Below, piece by piece: positions 1 through 8,972 of a stretch of 64,000 bases of DNA. Within the stretch, counting starts at the first letter, position 1, and every line of letters starts with the position of its first letter. This DNA is from Mycobacterium senriense (lineage in GTDB: Bacteria > Actinomycetota > Actinomycetes > Mycobacteriales > Mycobacteriaceae), in assembly GCF_019668465.1 (NCBI RefSeq), contig NZ_AP024828.1, positions 496,001 through 560,000 on the forward strand. The letters run 5' to 3'. Both the position numbers and the translations under genes were made by a program. Under the pieces are notes generated by a model. The model made no database searches, was not told where the DNA came from, and worked only from the letters and a program-made list of their open reading frames with translations.

Positions 1-1
1 A

Positions 2-160
2 ATCCACCACCGAGGACCCGGCCTGACCTCGGCCGTTTGCCACCAGAAGGCGCGGCGCCGCGACTCGGCGCGCGCCTTGACCGCCGACGAGCCTCGGCCG
101 CGCGATGAAGCTCGCGGGCGGTTGTCGCAACTCGGCGATGCGGCGTTCCAGCTGACCTGA
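2..160 (+). CDS. 3' end of an unidentified gene (partial)
   Basis: Reading from base 2 gives 52 open codons to a TGA at 158-160, with G or C at most third positions, as in the real genes nearby. The visible peptide is rich in Arg, Ala and Asp and ends in AAFQLT; I recognise no domain. The other two forward frames are stopped early. The start lies outside the window, so this may be the tail of a real upstream gene or chance open frame in GC-rich DNA. Confidence 0.25.
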   Translation: MHHRGPGLTSAVCHQKARRRDSARALTADEPRPRDEARGRLSQLGDAAFQLT

Positions 161-377
161 TCGTCCGGCCCGCCACGCAGATCGTCTAAACGTAGTTCCT
201 TCTGCGCGGATGAGTTTCGGCTTAGGACGCAAATGCGGACAGGGCGGATATCGGCTCTGAGGAACACGTCCTTACCCTGCAGTCACCGCCCGGGGCAAAG
301 ATTCGGCAGGCCATCACCAAAAGGCCGGGCTGTACCATGACCCGAAGCTGTTACCGTGCGCACGAAACGGGAGACCA
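161..377. other. Intergenic region upstream of the EspR-like regulator
   Basis: No gene is seen here. The stretch is less GC-rich than its surroundings and must carry the promoter of the regulator starting at 378, but no convincing -10/-35 pair or dyad could be picked out by eye. Confidence 0.4.
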
Positions 378-842
378 GTGGGAGTCGACGATACCCAGGC
401 CGACGGGCCGGATAACGGTGAGTTGGCATCGCGTTTGACGAAGCTTTTCGAGGTGATGCGCACGGCCGGTACGGCCCCGCTGTCCAACGCCGCCGCCGCG
501 GCCGCGATCACCGAGAAAACCGGCGTATCAATCAGTCCGGCGTATCTGTGGCAGCTGAGAAGCGGCATTAAAAGAAACCCGACGGTCGCGCATTTACGGG
601 CGATCGCAGAGTTTTTCGGGGTGCCGGCGTCCTATCTGATCGATCGAGACACGGACCCGGCCATCGACGCGCAACTCAACCTCCTGCAAGCATTACGCGA
701 CAACGGCGTGCGCGACCTGGCAGCGCGTGCATCTGGGCTGACTCCCCAGGCACTCAAGAGCGTGGCAGCGATCATCGATCACCTTCGCGAACTCGAGCGA
801 CTGCCCCCGATCGCCTCTCCTCGAGCGGACCAATCCGAATAG
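378..842 (+). CDS. EspR/XRE-family DNA-binding regulator
   Basis: The 154-residue protein resembles mycobacterial EspR, a nucleoid-associated regulator with an N-terminal helix-turn-helix and a C-terminal dimerisation helix bundle. Shared features are an N-terminal RLTKLFEV segment (EspR has RLNRLFDT), a recognition region SPAYLWQLRSGIKRNPT (EspR: APYLSQLRSGNRTNPS), a following AIAEFFGV helix, and a C-terminal DNGVRDLAARASGL stretch (EspR: DDGVRRIAQRAHGL). The start is GTG at 378 with GGGAG four bases upstream. It is not espR itself by position, because the neighbours are those of Rv3300c, so it is probably a paralogue. DNA-binding is well supported; its targets are unknown. Confidence 0.8.
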   Translation: MGVDDTQADGPDNGELASRLTKLFEVMRTAGTAPLSNAAAAAAITEKTGVSISPAYLWQLRSGIKRNPTVAHLRAIAEFFGVPASYLIDRDTDPAIDAQLNLLQALRDNGVRDLAARASGLTPQALKSVAAIIDHLRELERLPPIASPRADQSE

Positions 843-851
843 CGGAATCGG

Positions 852-1718
852 TCAGGGGCCAACCCGGCGGCTGACGAACTCACGCCGATCGCCGGTCAGC
901 GGATCGGTGAACTCGATGCGCTGCGCCAACAGCCGCAGCGGGGCACTGAAGTCATCGCGCGCGACGTCAATAACGTTGGGATACAACGGATCACCTTCGA
1001 TAGGTATTCCCAGCGAGGCCATGTGCAGGCGCAGCTGGTGGGTGCGCCCGGTGCGCGGCGTGAGCCGGTACAGCCCGTCCGGGGCCACCAGCTCCACGCG
1101 GGTCTCCGCGTTGGGCACACCGGGTTCGCAGACGGCCTGTAAGTGGCCGCGGCGCTTGATGATTCGGTTCTTCACCACGCGGGGCAGCTCCAGCTCCGGG
1201 TCGACGCCGGCCCGGGCCAGATACGTCTTGGTGACCAACCCGCGGGAGAACAGCGTCTGGTAGGCGCCGCGCACCTCGCGCCGCGTGGTGAACAGCAGTA
1301 CCCCGGCGGTCAGCCGGTCGAGCCGGTGCGCCGGGCTCAGCTCGGGCAACCCCAGTTCCCGCCGCAGCCGCACCTGCGCGGTCTGCGCGACGTGGCGTCC
1401 GCGCGGCATGGTGGCCAGGAAGTGCGGTTTGTCGACGACCACGATGTCGGCGTCACGATGCAGCACCGGGATGCCGAACGGGACGGGCACCTCGTCCGGC
1501 AGCTCGCGGTACAGGTAGACACTCGCGCCGGCGGGAAGCACTGTGCTGGCGTCGATTACCGCGCCGTCGGCGCCGACGACCTCACCGGCCAGCACCTTGG
1601 CGCGGGCCTGCGCGCCGAACCGGGCGGCGAGTTCGGCCAGCACCGGCCCGCCGCGCAGCCGCACCCGCGCCGGGCCGAGCCCGTCCCGCACGGGCAGCGG
1701 CGCCGGCCGCACTGCCAT
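852..1718 (-). CDS. RluA-family RNA pseudouridine synthase (Rv3300c-like)
   Basis: The 288-residue protein converts uridine to pseudouridine in rRNA or tRNA. It carries the RluA-family catalytic motif as HRLDRLTAGVL, where the Asp is the nucleophile, and the downstream family block RTGRTHQLRLHMASLG. DKPHFLATMP corresponds to the conserved DKPxG motif 1, here with a divergent glycine. ATG at 1718 lies 12 bases downstream of the glpD stop, so the two are probably co-transcribed. The position matches Rv3300c, which follows the glycerol-3-phosphate dehydrogenase gene in M. tuberculosis. The specific RNA target cannot be told from sequence. Confidence 0.9.
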   Translation of the reverse strand: MAVRPAPLPVRDGLGPARVRLRGGPVLAELAARFGAQARAKVLAGEVVGADGAVIDASTVLPAGASVYLYRELPDEVPVPFGIPVLHRDADIVVVDKPHFLATMPRGRHVAQTAQVRLRRELGLPELSPAHRLDRLTAGVLLFTTRREVRGAYQTLFSRGLVTKTYLARAGVDPELELPRVVKNRIIKRRGHLQAVCEPGVPNAETRVELVAPDGLYRLTPRTGRTHQLRLHMASLGIPIEGDPLYPNVIDVARDDFSAPLRLLAQRIEFTDPLTGDRREFVSRRVGP

Positions 1719-1730
1719 CTCAGGACCTGC

Positions 1731-3488
1731 TCAACTGAGCGGGACCGGCTCAAGGATCTCGGCGCGCGCCTCGGGCGCGCTGGCCCGCAACTCGTCGGCG
1801 GACACGTCGTCGGGCTGGGCCTGGGACAGGATCTCGGCCTCCACCCGGGCGGTGTAGTTCGCGACCTCACGCTCGATGTCCTCGGCCGTCCAGCCCAGCA
1901 CCGGCGCGACCACGTCGGCGACCTCGCGCGCGCAGTCGACGCCGCGATGCGAGTATTCGATGGAGATGCGCATCCGGCGGGCCAGAATGTCCTCCAAATG
2001 CAAAGCGCATTCGGCGGTTACCGCGTACAGCGCCTCCACCCGCAGGTAGCCCGGCGCTTCCTTGATCGGGTTGAGCAGGCCGGGGTTTTGCGCCGCAAGC
2101 GCCAGCACGTCACCGATCAGCGAGCCGTAGCGGTCCAGCAGATGACGCACCCGGTAGGGATGCAGCCCCTGCAGCTCCGCGACGTGCTCGGCCTGGTTGA
2201 TCAGCGCGAAGTAACCGTCGGCCCCCAACAGGCTGACCTTCTCGGTGATCGACGGCGCCACCCGGGCCGGAATGAACTGGGCCGCAGCATCAATCGCGTC
2301 GGCGGCCATCACTCGATAGGTGGTGTACTTGCCGCCGGCGATGGCCACCAGGCCCGGCGCGGGCACCGCCACCGCGTGCTCGCGGGACAGCTTGGAGGTT
2401 TCCTCGCTCTCGCCGGCCAGCAGCGGCCGCAGACCGGCGTATACGCCGTCGATGTCGGCATGTGTCAGCGGGATCGCCAGCACCGTGTTGACGGTCTGCA
2501 GGATGTAGTCGATGTCGGCCTTCGTCGCCGCGGGGTGGGCAAGGTCGAGATTCCAGTCGGTGTCGGTGGTGCCGATGATCCAGTGGCTTCCCCACGGGAT
2601 GACGAACATCACCGACTTCTCGGTGCGCAGGATGATCGCGACGTCGCTGACGATGCGGTCGCGCGGCACCACCACGTGCACGCCCTTGGAAGCACGGACC
2701 TGAAATCGCCCGCGCTGCTTGGACAATGCCTGGATCTCGTCGGTCCACACCCCGGTCGCGTTGACCACCACGTGCCCGCGGACTTCGGTGACCGCGCCGT
2801 CCTCGGAGTCGCGGACGCGCACGCCGGTCACCCGATCGCCCTCGCGGAGCATGGCGACCACCTGGGTGGAGGTGCGCACCACCGCGCCGTAATGCGCGGC
2901 GGTGCGCGCGACGGTCATGGTGTGCCGGGCGTCGTCGACAACCGTGTCGTAGTACCGGATTCCGCCGATCAACGAGCTGCGCTTGAGGCCCGGGCACAGC
3001 CGCAACGCGCCGGCGCGCGTCAAATGTTTCTGCGCCGGAACCGATTTCGCGCCACCCATCCGGTCGTAGAGAAAGATGCCGGCGGCGATGTAGGGACGCT
3101 CCCACATGCGATTGGTCAACGGGAACAGGAACGGCATCGGCTTGACCAGATGCGGCGCCAGCGTGGTCAGCGACAACTCACGCTCAAATAGCGCCTCACG
3201 CACCAGGCCGAACTCCAGCTGTTCGAGATAGCGCAGGCCGCCGTGGAACATCTTCGACGAGCGGCTAGAGGTGCCCGAGGCGAAATCACGCGCCTCCACC
3301 AGCGCCACCTTGAGCCCGCGGGTCGCGGCATCCAGCGCGCAACCCGAGCCCACCACGCCGCCGCCGATCACCACCACGTCGAACTGCTCGGTGCCCAGTC
3401 GTTCCCAGGCCAACGCACGTTGCCTAGGTCCCAAAGAGGAAGCTGTCCAGGTTTGCGCGCTACCGGGTGCCTGAATCGGGTTGCTCAC
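1731..3488 (-). CDS. glpD2: Glycerol-3-phosphate dehydrogenase GlpD2
   Basis: This FAD enzyme oxidises sn-glycerol 3-phosphate to dihydroxyacetone phosphate and passes electrons to the quinone pool at the membrane. The 585 residues match the family length. The N-terminal dinucleotide motif VVVIGGGVVGSGCALDAATRG lies at about residues 38-58, followed by the family signature SSRSSKMFHGGLRYLEQ and the internal GTTDTDWN and AGGKYTTYR motifs. The sequence is close to Rv3302c throughout, starting at MSNPIQAP. It is followed on the same strand by the pseudouridine synthase and preceded by lpdA, the same order as in M. tuberculosis. Confidence 0.97.
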   Translation of the reverse strand: MSNPIQAPGSAQTWTASSLGPRQRALAWERLGTEQFDVVVIGGGVVGSGCALDAATRGLKVALVEARDFASGTSSRSSKMFHGGLRYLEQLEFGLVREALFERELSLTTLAPHLVKPMPFLFPLTNRMWERPYIAAGIFLYDRMGGAKSVPAQKHLTRAGALRLCPGLKRSSLIGGIRYYDTVVDDARHTMTVARTAAHYGAVVRTSTQVVAMLREGDRVTGVRVRDSEDGAVTEVRGHVVVNATGVWTDEIQALSKQRGRFQVRASKGVHVVVPRDRIVSDVAIILRTEKSVMFVIPWGSHWIIGTTDTDWNLDLAHPAATKADIDYILQTVNTVLAIPLTHADIDGVYAGLRPLLAGESEETSKLSREHAVAVPAPGLVAIAGGKYTTYRVMAADAIDAAAQFIPARVAPSITEKVSLLGADGYFALINQAEHVAELQGLHPYRVRHLLDRYGSLIGDVLALAAQNPGLLNPIKEAPGYLRVEALYAVTAECALHLEDILARRMRISIEYSHRGVDCAREVADVVAPVLGWTAEDIEREVANYTARVEAEILSQAQPDDVSADELRASAPEARAEILEPVPLS

Positions 3489-3561
3489 GGCAGAGGACTC
3501 CGCACTGGGGAAACTCCTGTCGGTTACTCGTCAGTAGGACGTGCTCCAGCAAGGCTAACCG

Positions 3562-4977
3562 CTAGTCCAGATCGTCGTGCGCCATCAGCCGCCGGGCGGC
3601 CTCGGTGATCGAGCCGGACAACGACGGGTACACCGCCAGCGTCTGCGCCAGCTCGTTGACCGTGATCCGGTTCGTCACCGCCACCGCGATCGGCAGGATC
3701 AGCTCGGAGGCGATCGGCGCCACCACCACCCCGCCGATCACCACGCCGGTGGCCTGGCGACAGAACAGCTTCACGAAGCCCTGGCGCAGCCCCGACATCT
3801 TGGCCCGCGCGTTGGTCCGCAGCGGCAGCATGACGGTGCGGGCCGGCACCGAACCGTCGTCGATCATCGTCTGCGGAACCCCGACGGCGGCGATCTCGGG
3901 CCTGGTGAACACCGTCGCCGCCACCGTGCGCAGCCGGATCGGGCTGACGCCCTCGCCCAGCGCGTGATACATCGCGATCCGGCCCTGCATGGCCGCGACC
4001 GAGGCCAGCGGCAGCAACCCGGTGCAGTCGCCTGCGGCGTAGATACCGGCGACCGAGGTCCGCGACACCCGGTCCACGGTCAGGTAGCCGCCGCGGCCCA
4101 GCTCGATGCCGACCCGGTCGAGACCCAGGCCGGTGGTGTTGGGAACCGACCCGATGGTCATCAGCGCGTGGCTGCCCTCGACCGTGCTCCCGTCGCCCAG
4201 CGTGACCAGCACGCCGTTCTCGGTGCGGGTCACCAATTGCGCGCGCGCGTTCTTGACCAGCTCGACGCCGCGCTCGGAGAACGCCTCCTCCAGCACCAGG
4301 GCGGCGTCGGCGTCCTCGTAGGGCAGCACCCGATCCCGGCTGGCCACCACGGTCACCGGCACACCCAATTCGGTGTAGGCGTGCACGAATTCGGCGCCGG
4401 TGACACCGGACCCGACCACGATCAGGTGCTCGGGCAGCGCCTCCAGGTTGTAGAGCTGGCGCCAGGTCAGGATCCGCTCGCCGTCGGGCGGCGCCGACGG
4501 CAGCACCCGCGGGCTGGCGCCGGTGGCGATCAGCACGACGTCGGCCTCGTACTCGCTGGTGGAGCCATCAGCCGCAGTCGCTTTGATGCGGTGACAGGCC
4601 AGGCCGGGCGCGGGGTCGATCAGCTCGCCGTGGCCGGCCACCACGTGCACGCCCACGCTGAGCAGCTGATCGGTGATGTCGGCGGACTGCTCGGTGGCGA
4701 GCTGCTTGACCCGGGCATGGATCTGCGGCAGCGAGATCTTGGCGTCGTCGATGTCGATCTCGAACCCCAGCCGCGGCGCCCGGCGCAACTCGGTGCGCAG
4801 CCAGGTCGAGGCGATGAACGTCTTGGACGGCACGCAGTCGGCCAGGACGGCCGCCCCGCCGATGCCCTCGGAGTCGATCACCGTGACTCGGGTGGTGTCG
4901 GGGTGCGAGGTCGCGGCCACCAGCGCGGCTTCGTAACCGGCCGGGCCTCCGCCAAGGATCACGATGCGGGTCACCAC
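3562..4977 (-). CDS. lpdA: Flavoprotein disulfide reductase-like NAD(P)H quinone reductase LpdA
   Basis: The 471-residue protein has the FAD motif RIVILGGGPAGYEAAL at the N terminus, a second nucleotide-binding motif VVGSGVTGAEF, and the IYAAGDCTG FAD loop. The position of the redox pair reads GGAAVLADCVPSK, so the first cysteine of the lipoamide dehydrogenase CxxxxC pair is missing. This is characteristic of mycobacterial LpdA, which acts as a quinone reductase, not as a lipoamide dehydrogenase. GTG at 4977 was chosen because it gives MVTRIVIL, the start used by Rv3303c; upstream ATG at 5007 is possible. The protein ends at AHDDLD, without the longer tail seen in some annotations. Confidence 0.93.
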   Translation of the reverse strand: MVTRIVILGGGPAGYEAALVAATSHPDTTRVTVIDSEGIGGAAVLADCVPSKTFIASTWLRTELRRAPRLGFEIDIDDAKISLPQIHARVKQLATEQSADITDQLLSVGVHVVAGHGELIDPAPGLACHRIKATAADGSTSEYEADVVLIATGASPRVLPSAPPDGERILTWRQLYNLEALPEHLIVVGSGVTGAEFVHAYTELGVPVTVVASRDRVLPYEDADAALVLEEAFSERGVELVKNARAQLVTRTENGVLVTLGDGSTVEGSHALMTIGSVPNTTGLGLDRVGIELGRGGYLTVDRVSRTSVAGIYAAGDCTGLLPLASVAAMQGRIAMYHALGEGVSPIRLRTVAATVFTRPEIAAVGVPQTMIDDGSVPARTVMLPLRTNARAKMSGLRQGFVKLFCRQATGVVIGGVVVAPIASELILPIAVAVTNRITVNELAQTLAVYPSLSGSITEAARRLMAHDDLD

Positions 4978-5047
4978 AGCCCCCAACCTAACGAAGCGGC
5001 GGGGCACCTGCGAATGCTCGGGGGAAGACCGACCAGCATCGGACGTC

Positions 5048-5053
5048 TAAGAT
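5048..5053 (+). promoter_or_regulatory. -10 box TAAGAT, leaderless start
   Basis: TAAGAT fits TANNNT and ends six bases before the GTG at 5060, which places transcription start at or next to the start codon. Confidence 0.5.
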
Positions 5054-5059
5054 TTCCCC

Positions 5060-5539
5060 GTGCCGATCTACGCCGCGTACGGGTCGAACATGGATCCCGA
5101 GCAGATGCAGAAACGCGCGCCGCATTCGCCGATGGCCGGAACCGGCTGGCTGCACGGCTGGCGATTGACCTTCGGCGGCGAGGACATCGGCTGGGAGGGC
5201 GCGCTGGCCACCGTCGTCGAGGATCCGGATTCGAAGGTGTTCGTCGTCCTCTACGACATGACATCTGCGGACGAGAGCAACCTGGACCGCTGGGAGGGCT
5301 CGGAGTTCGGCGTCCACAAGAAGATCAGGTGCAGAGTTGAGCGCATCTCCTCGGACACCGACACCGACCCGGTGCTGGCGTGGCTGTACGTCCTGGACGC
5401 CTGGGAGGGCGGGGTGCCGTCGGCACGGTACCTGGGTGTGATGGCCGACGCCGCCGAAATCGCCGGGGCGCCAAGCGAATACGTGCACTGGCTGCGGACC
5501 CGCCCGGCCAGCAACATCGGTCCGGGAACCGGCGCCTGA
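5060..5539 (+). CDS. Gamma-glutamylcyclotransferase-like protein (Rv3304-like)
   Basis: The 159-residue protein begins PIYAAYGSNM, the YGSNM substrate-binding loop typical of the gamma-glutamylcyclotransferase/AIG2-like fold. The acidic segment ADESNLDRWEG, about residues 70-80, is where the catalytic glutamate of this fold lies. Family members release 5-oxoproline from gamma-glutamyl compounds, but the substrate in mycobacteria, which use mycothiol, is unknown. It is divergent from lpdA, as Rv3304 is from lpdA. The GTG start is supported by the -10 box six bases upstream. Confidence 0.85.
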   Translation: MPIYAAYGSNMDPEQMQKRAPHSPMAGTGWLHGWRLTFGGEDIGWEGALATVVEDPDSKVFVVLYDMTSADESNLDRWEGSEFGVHKKIRCRVERISSDTDTDPVLAWLYVLDAWEGGVPSARYLGVMADAAEIAGAPSEYVHWLRTRPASNIGPGTGA

Positions 5540-5613
5540 CCGGGCTCCCCGACGACGCCCGCAATAAATCATTCGCCCGACGGCGATCGGCAGGGTAGAC
5601 AGACAGACCGACG

Positions 5614-6564
5614 ATGCGCGCGCCCCGATTCTGCGGGTGCCGCCCAGGGAAGGAAAATCGGCTGTCCATTCTGTCCATACCGCTGGTCGCCGACGCGGCG
5701 GCGCGCACCTTCGCCGCGACGGTCAACCCCGCCCCCAAACCCGCCGTGCGCTTCCCGGAGTTCGCCGGCCGCACCTCTGAGGTCACCATCGACACCCGCC
5801 AAGGCCCGGTGTCCGCGACCGTCTACCACCCGCCGGCGGCGACGAACCCGCCCGTCTACGTCAACGTCCACGGCGGCGGGTTCGTGGTCGGGCACCCCGA
5901 ACAGGACGATCCGTGGTGCCGCTACCTGGCCGCCAACGCGGGTGTAGTGGTGATCAACCCCGACTACGTCCTGGCACCCCGGCATCGCTTTCCCGCCGCG
6001 GTGCATCAGATCTACGACGTCGTCTGCTGGGCGGCCGGCCCCGGCCGCGACTGGGACGGCACCCGGCTGTGCGTCGGCGGTCAAAGCGCGGGCGGCAACC
6101 TCAGCGCCGCGGCGGCCCGGCTCGCGCTGGAGGACGGCGGTCCCGACATCGCGCTGCAGGTGCTGCACTATGCGCCGCTGGATTTGGTCACGCCCAGCCG
6201 CGACAAGCCATCCACCCTGGGCCGCCGCGCCATCATGAAGCCGTGGATGAGCGAGGTTTTCGACACCGCCTACATCCCCGAGCGGGCGCGGCGGCGCGAC
6301 CGCCTGGCCTCGCCCGCCTGGGGTGACAACGCCGACGACGTCGCCGGCATCGCGCCCGCGCTGGTCGTGACGGCCGAGCACGACCGGCTGCGCGACGAAG
6401 CCCGCAGGTACGCAGGGAAACTCGACGCCGTCGGAGCGTTAGCGGAGTACCACGAGGTGGCCGGCGTCGACCACGGCTACAACATCATGAGCGGGGCCGG
6501 CGAGGTCGCGCGGCGCACCTACGCCCATATCGCCGACCACGTCGTCCGCGCCACCGGCGGCTAG
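5614..6564 (+). CDS. Alpha/beta hydrolase, hormone-sensitive-lipase type esterase
   Basis: The 316-residue protein shows the HSL-family oxyanion motif HGGGF at residues 86-90 and the nucleophile elbow GQSAGG with Ser158. A later TAEHDRLRDE segment probably supplies the acid and GVDHGYN the histidine, so the triad looks complete. It should hydrolyse a carboxylic ester of a small or acyl substrate. No gene of this kind is expected here from the M. tuberculosis order, so it looks like a lineage-specific insertion between Rv3304 and amiA1. Its stop overlaps that of convergent amiA1. The ATG at 5614 has no clear ribosome site; a later start is possible. Confidence 0.85.
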   Translation: MRAPRFCGCRPGKENRLSILSIPLVADAAARTFAATVNPAPKPAVRFPEFAGRTSEVTIDTRQGPVSATVYHPPAATNPPVYVNVHGGGFVVGHPEQDDPWCRYLAANAGVVVINPDYVLAPRHRFPAAVHQIYDVVCWAAGPGRDWDGTRLCVGGQSAGGNLSAAAARLALEDGGPDIALQVLHYAPLDLVTPSRDKPSTLGRRAIMKPWMSEVFDTAYIPERARRRDRLASPAWGDNADDVAGIAPALVVTAEHDRLRDEARRYAGKLDAVGALAEYHEVAGVDHGYNIMSGAGEVARRTYAHIADHVVRATGG

Positions 6565-7739
6565 GAGCGCTCGAACGCGGCCGACTGCTCGACGATGTTC
6601 GTCATCACGCGCACCCCGATCGGCAGGGCCCGCTCGTCGAGATTGAACGTCGGCTGATGCAGATCCAGCTGCGGCCCCACCCCCGGCCACACCCCCAACC
6701 GGGCCATCGCACCGGGAACCTCCTCCAGGTACCAGGAGAAGTCCTCGCCACCGCCGGACTGGCGGGTGTCGGCCAACGCGTCCGGGCCGATCGATTCGAT
6801 CGCGTGGGTCAGGATGCGCGTCGAGACGTCCTCGTTGACCACCGGCGGCACGCCGCGCCGATATTGCAGCGTGTGCTCGATGGCCAGCGGCGCCAGCAGC
6901 CCGGACACCGTCTCGCGGATGATCTCCTCCATGCCCACCCAGGTCTGCCGGCTCGCCGTGCGCACGGTGCCGGCCAGCACGCCGGTCTGCGGGATGGCGT
7001 TGGCGGCCACACCCGCGTTGACCGCGCCCCAGACCAGCACGGTGCCGTTGCGCGGGTCGATGCGGCGCGACAACACCCCGGGCAGCCCCGTGATCAGCGT
7101 GCCCAGCCCGTACACCAGGTCGGCGGTCAGGTGCGGCCGCGACGTGTGCCCGCCGGGTGAATACAGCGTGATCTCTATCTGGTCGGCCGCCGAGGTGATG
7201 GGGCCGTGCCGGACCGCGATCTTGCCGACCTCCAGCCGGGGGTCGCAGTGCAGGGCGAAGATCCGCGACACCCCGGCCAGCGCCCCGGCCGCGATGGCGT
7301 CGATCGCCCCGCCGGGCATCAGCTCCTCGGCGGCCTGGAAGACCAGCCGCACCCCGACCGGCAGCTCGGGCACCGACGCCAGCACCAGCGCGGTACCCAG
7401 CAGGATCGCGGTGTGCGCGTCGTGACCACAGGCGTGCGCCACATTCGGCATGGTGGAGGCGTACGGGGCGCCGCTGAGCTCGGCCATCGGCAGCGCGTCC
7501 ATGTCGGCGCGCAGCGCGATCCTGGGCTCGTGCTCGGGGCCGAGGTCGCAGACCAGCCCGGTTCCGCCGGGCAGCACCTTCGGGTTGAGCCCGGCTTCGG
7601 CCAGCCGCACGGCGACGAACTGGGTGGTGGCGTACTCCTGGCGGCCCAGCTCGGGATACCGGTGAATGTGCCGGCGCCATTCGACCAGGTCGTCGTGGTG
7701 GGTGGCCAGCCAGGCGTCGGCGGCGTCGACCAGGCTCAT
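6561..7739 (-). CDS. amiA1: M20-family amidohydrolase AmiA1
   Basis: This 392-residue zinc amidohydrolase belongs to peptidase family M20D, whose members hydrolyse N-acyl amino acids and related amides. Visible metal-site motifs are HACGHDAHTA, the AAEE pair, and HCDP. The dimerisation-domain landmark PGGHTSRPH is also present. The open frame extends far upstream, but ATG at 7739 is the right start because it gives MSLVDAADAW and overlaps the stop of amiB1 in an ATGA, showing translational coupling. The order amiB1-amiA1 matches Rv3306c-Rv3305c. The true substrate is not known. Confidence 0.92.
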   Translation of the reverse strand: MSLVDAADAWLATHHDDLVEWRRHIHRYPELGRQEYATTQFVAVRLAEAGLNPKVLPGGTGLVCDLGPEHEPRIALRADMDALPMAELSGAPYASTMPNVAHACGHDAHTAILLGTALVLASVPELPVGVRLVFQAAEELMPGGAIDAIAAGALAGVSRIFALHCDPRLEVGKIAVRHGPITSAADQIEITLYSPGGHTSRPHLTADLVYGLGTLITGLPGVLSRRIDPRNGTVLVWGAVNAGVAANAIPQTGVLAGTVRTASRQTWVGMEEIIRETVSGLLAPLAIEHTLQYRRGVPPVVNEDVSTRILTHAIESIGPDALADTRQSGGGEDFSWYLEEVPGAMARLGVWPGVGPQLDLHQPTFNLDERALPIGVRVMTNIVEQSAAFERS

Positions 7740-8926
7740 GATCGCGCCCCGGCGCGCCTGCGCTCCCGCGCGTCCAGCACCCGGTCGCGCTGGGCGGGCG
7801 TCTGAGCCAGCTGAACCACCGTGCGCGCCAACATGATCGCGCCCTCGACCACCGCGCGGTCGGCGCTGGGACCGGCCGCGGCGTCGGCGAAGGCGCGCTG
7901 GTGAACCATGGCGCCGCCGGCGTCGACCCCGACCACCGGGTGGATCCCGGGCAGCACGTGCGTCACATTGCCCATGTCGGTGCTGCCCATCGGCAGCGCC
8001 GCCTCGTACTCGCGGGCCACCGGCTCGCGGCCGAGCCGGCACATCTCGTCGCGGAAGGTGTCGGCCAGCCATTGGTCGGGCTTCAGCTCGTCATACGGCG
8101 GAGCGGGGTTGTCGATCTGGTATTCGCAGCCGGTGGCCAGCGCGCCCGCGGCGAAGCAGGCGTACATCCTGCCCTCCAGCTCGCGCAGCGAATCCGCTTC
8201 GGCCGCGCGCATCGCGTACTCCAGCGTCGCGTGCCCGGGGATGACGTTGACCGCCTGGCCGCCGTCGGTGACGATCCCGTGCACCAACTGCCCGGGCGCC
8301 AGTTGCTGGCGAAGCAGCCCGATGGCCACCTGAGCGACGGTGACCGCGTCGACGGCGTTGATGCCCTGGTGCGGCGCGACGGCCGCGTGGGATTCCTTGC
8401 CGCGGTAGTTCACCGTCGCCTCGGACAAGGCCAGCGACCGGGCCGCGGCGATGTCGGCCGGCCCGGGGTGGAGCATGACCGCCGCGGCGATGTCGTCGAA
8501 AACCCCGGCCTTCAGCAGCAGCGCCTTGCCGCCGCCGGCCTCCTCGGCCGGCGTGCCCAACAGCGACACCCGCAGCCCCAGGTCGTCGGCCACCTCGGCC
8601 AGCGCCAGCGCGGTGCCCACCGCCGAGGCCGCGATGATGTTGTGGCCGCAGGCGTGGCCGATCTCGGGCAGCGCGTCGTATTCGGCGCAGATCCCGATGG
8701 TCAGCGGGCCGCTGCCGAAGTCGGCGCGAAAGGCGGTGTCGAGCCCGCCGGCGGCCGGGGTGATCTCGAAGCCGCGCTCGGCGACCAGTGCCTGCGCCTT
8801 GGCGCAGCTGCGATGCTCGGCGAAGGCCAGCTCGGGCTCGCCGTGGATGTCATGAGACAACTCGACAAGGTCGGCACCACGCCGCCGCACGACATCTTCA
8901 ACGCTGTCTAACGGGGTTATGGGCAC
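7736..8926 (-). CDS. amiB1: M20-family amidohydrolase AmiB1
   Basis: The 396-residue protein is a second M20D amidohydrolase upstream of and coupled to amiA1. It carries EIGHACGHNIIA, GTPAEEAGGGK, and PMGSTDMGNV, all characteristic of the subfamily that cleaves acyl- or aminobenzoyl-amino acid conjugates. GTG at 8926 (VPITPLDSVEDVV) was chosen over far-upstream starts because it aligns with the beginning of Rv3306c, and a CATACT box lies six bases before it, consistent with a leaderless transcript. The pair probably recycles peptide or amino-acid conjugates in the cytosol, an inference from family only. Confidence 0.92.
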   Translation of the reverse strand: MPITPLDSVEDVVRRRGADLVELSHDIHGEPELAFAEHRSCAKAQALVAERGFEITPAAGGLDTAFRADFGSGPLTIGICAEYDALPEIGHACGHNIIAASAVGTALALAEVADDLGLRVSLLGTPAEEAGGGKALLLKAGVFDDIAAAVMLHPGPADIAAARSLALSEATVNYRGKESHAAVAPHQGINAVDAVTVAQVAIGLLRQQLAPGQLVHGIVTDGGQAVNVIPGHATLEYAMRAAEADSLRELEGRMYACFAAGALATGCEYQIDNPAPPYDELKPDQWLADTFRDEMCRLGREPVAREYEAALPMGSTDMGNVTHVLPGIHPVVGVDAGGAMVHQRAFADAAAGPSADRAVVEGAIMLARTVVQLAQTPAQRDRVLDARERRRAGARS

Positions 8927-8972
8927 TCTCGCAGTATGTCGCAGTGTGTGATCGGGGCCCAACCCCGCCGGG

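Noticed and set aside
1143..3191. 682-codon open frame on the + strand opposite the pseudouridine synthase and glpD2
   Set aside because: Antisense shadow of strongly recognised genes; rich in Arg, Gln, His, Gly with no domain, as expected from GC-rich complementary frames.
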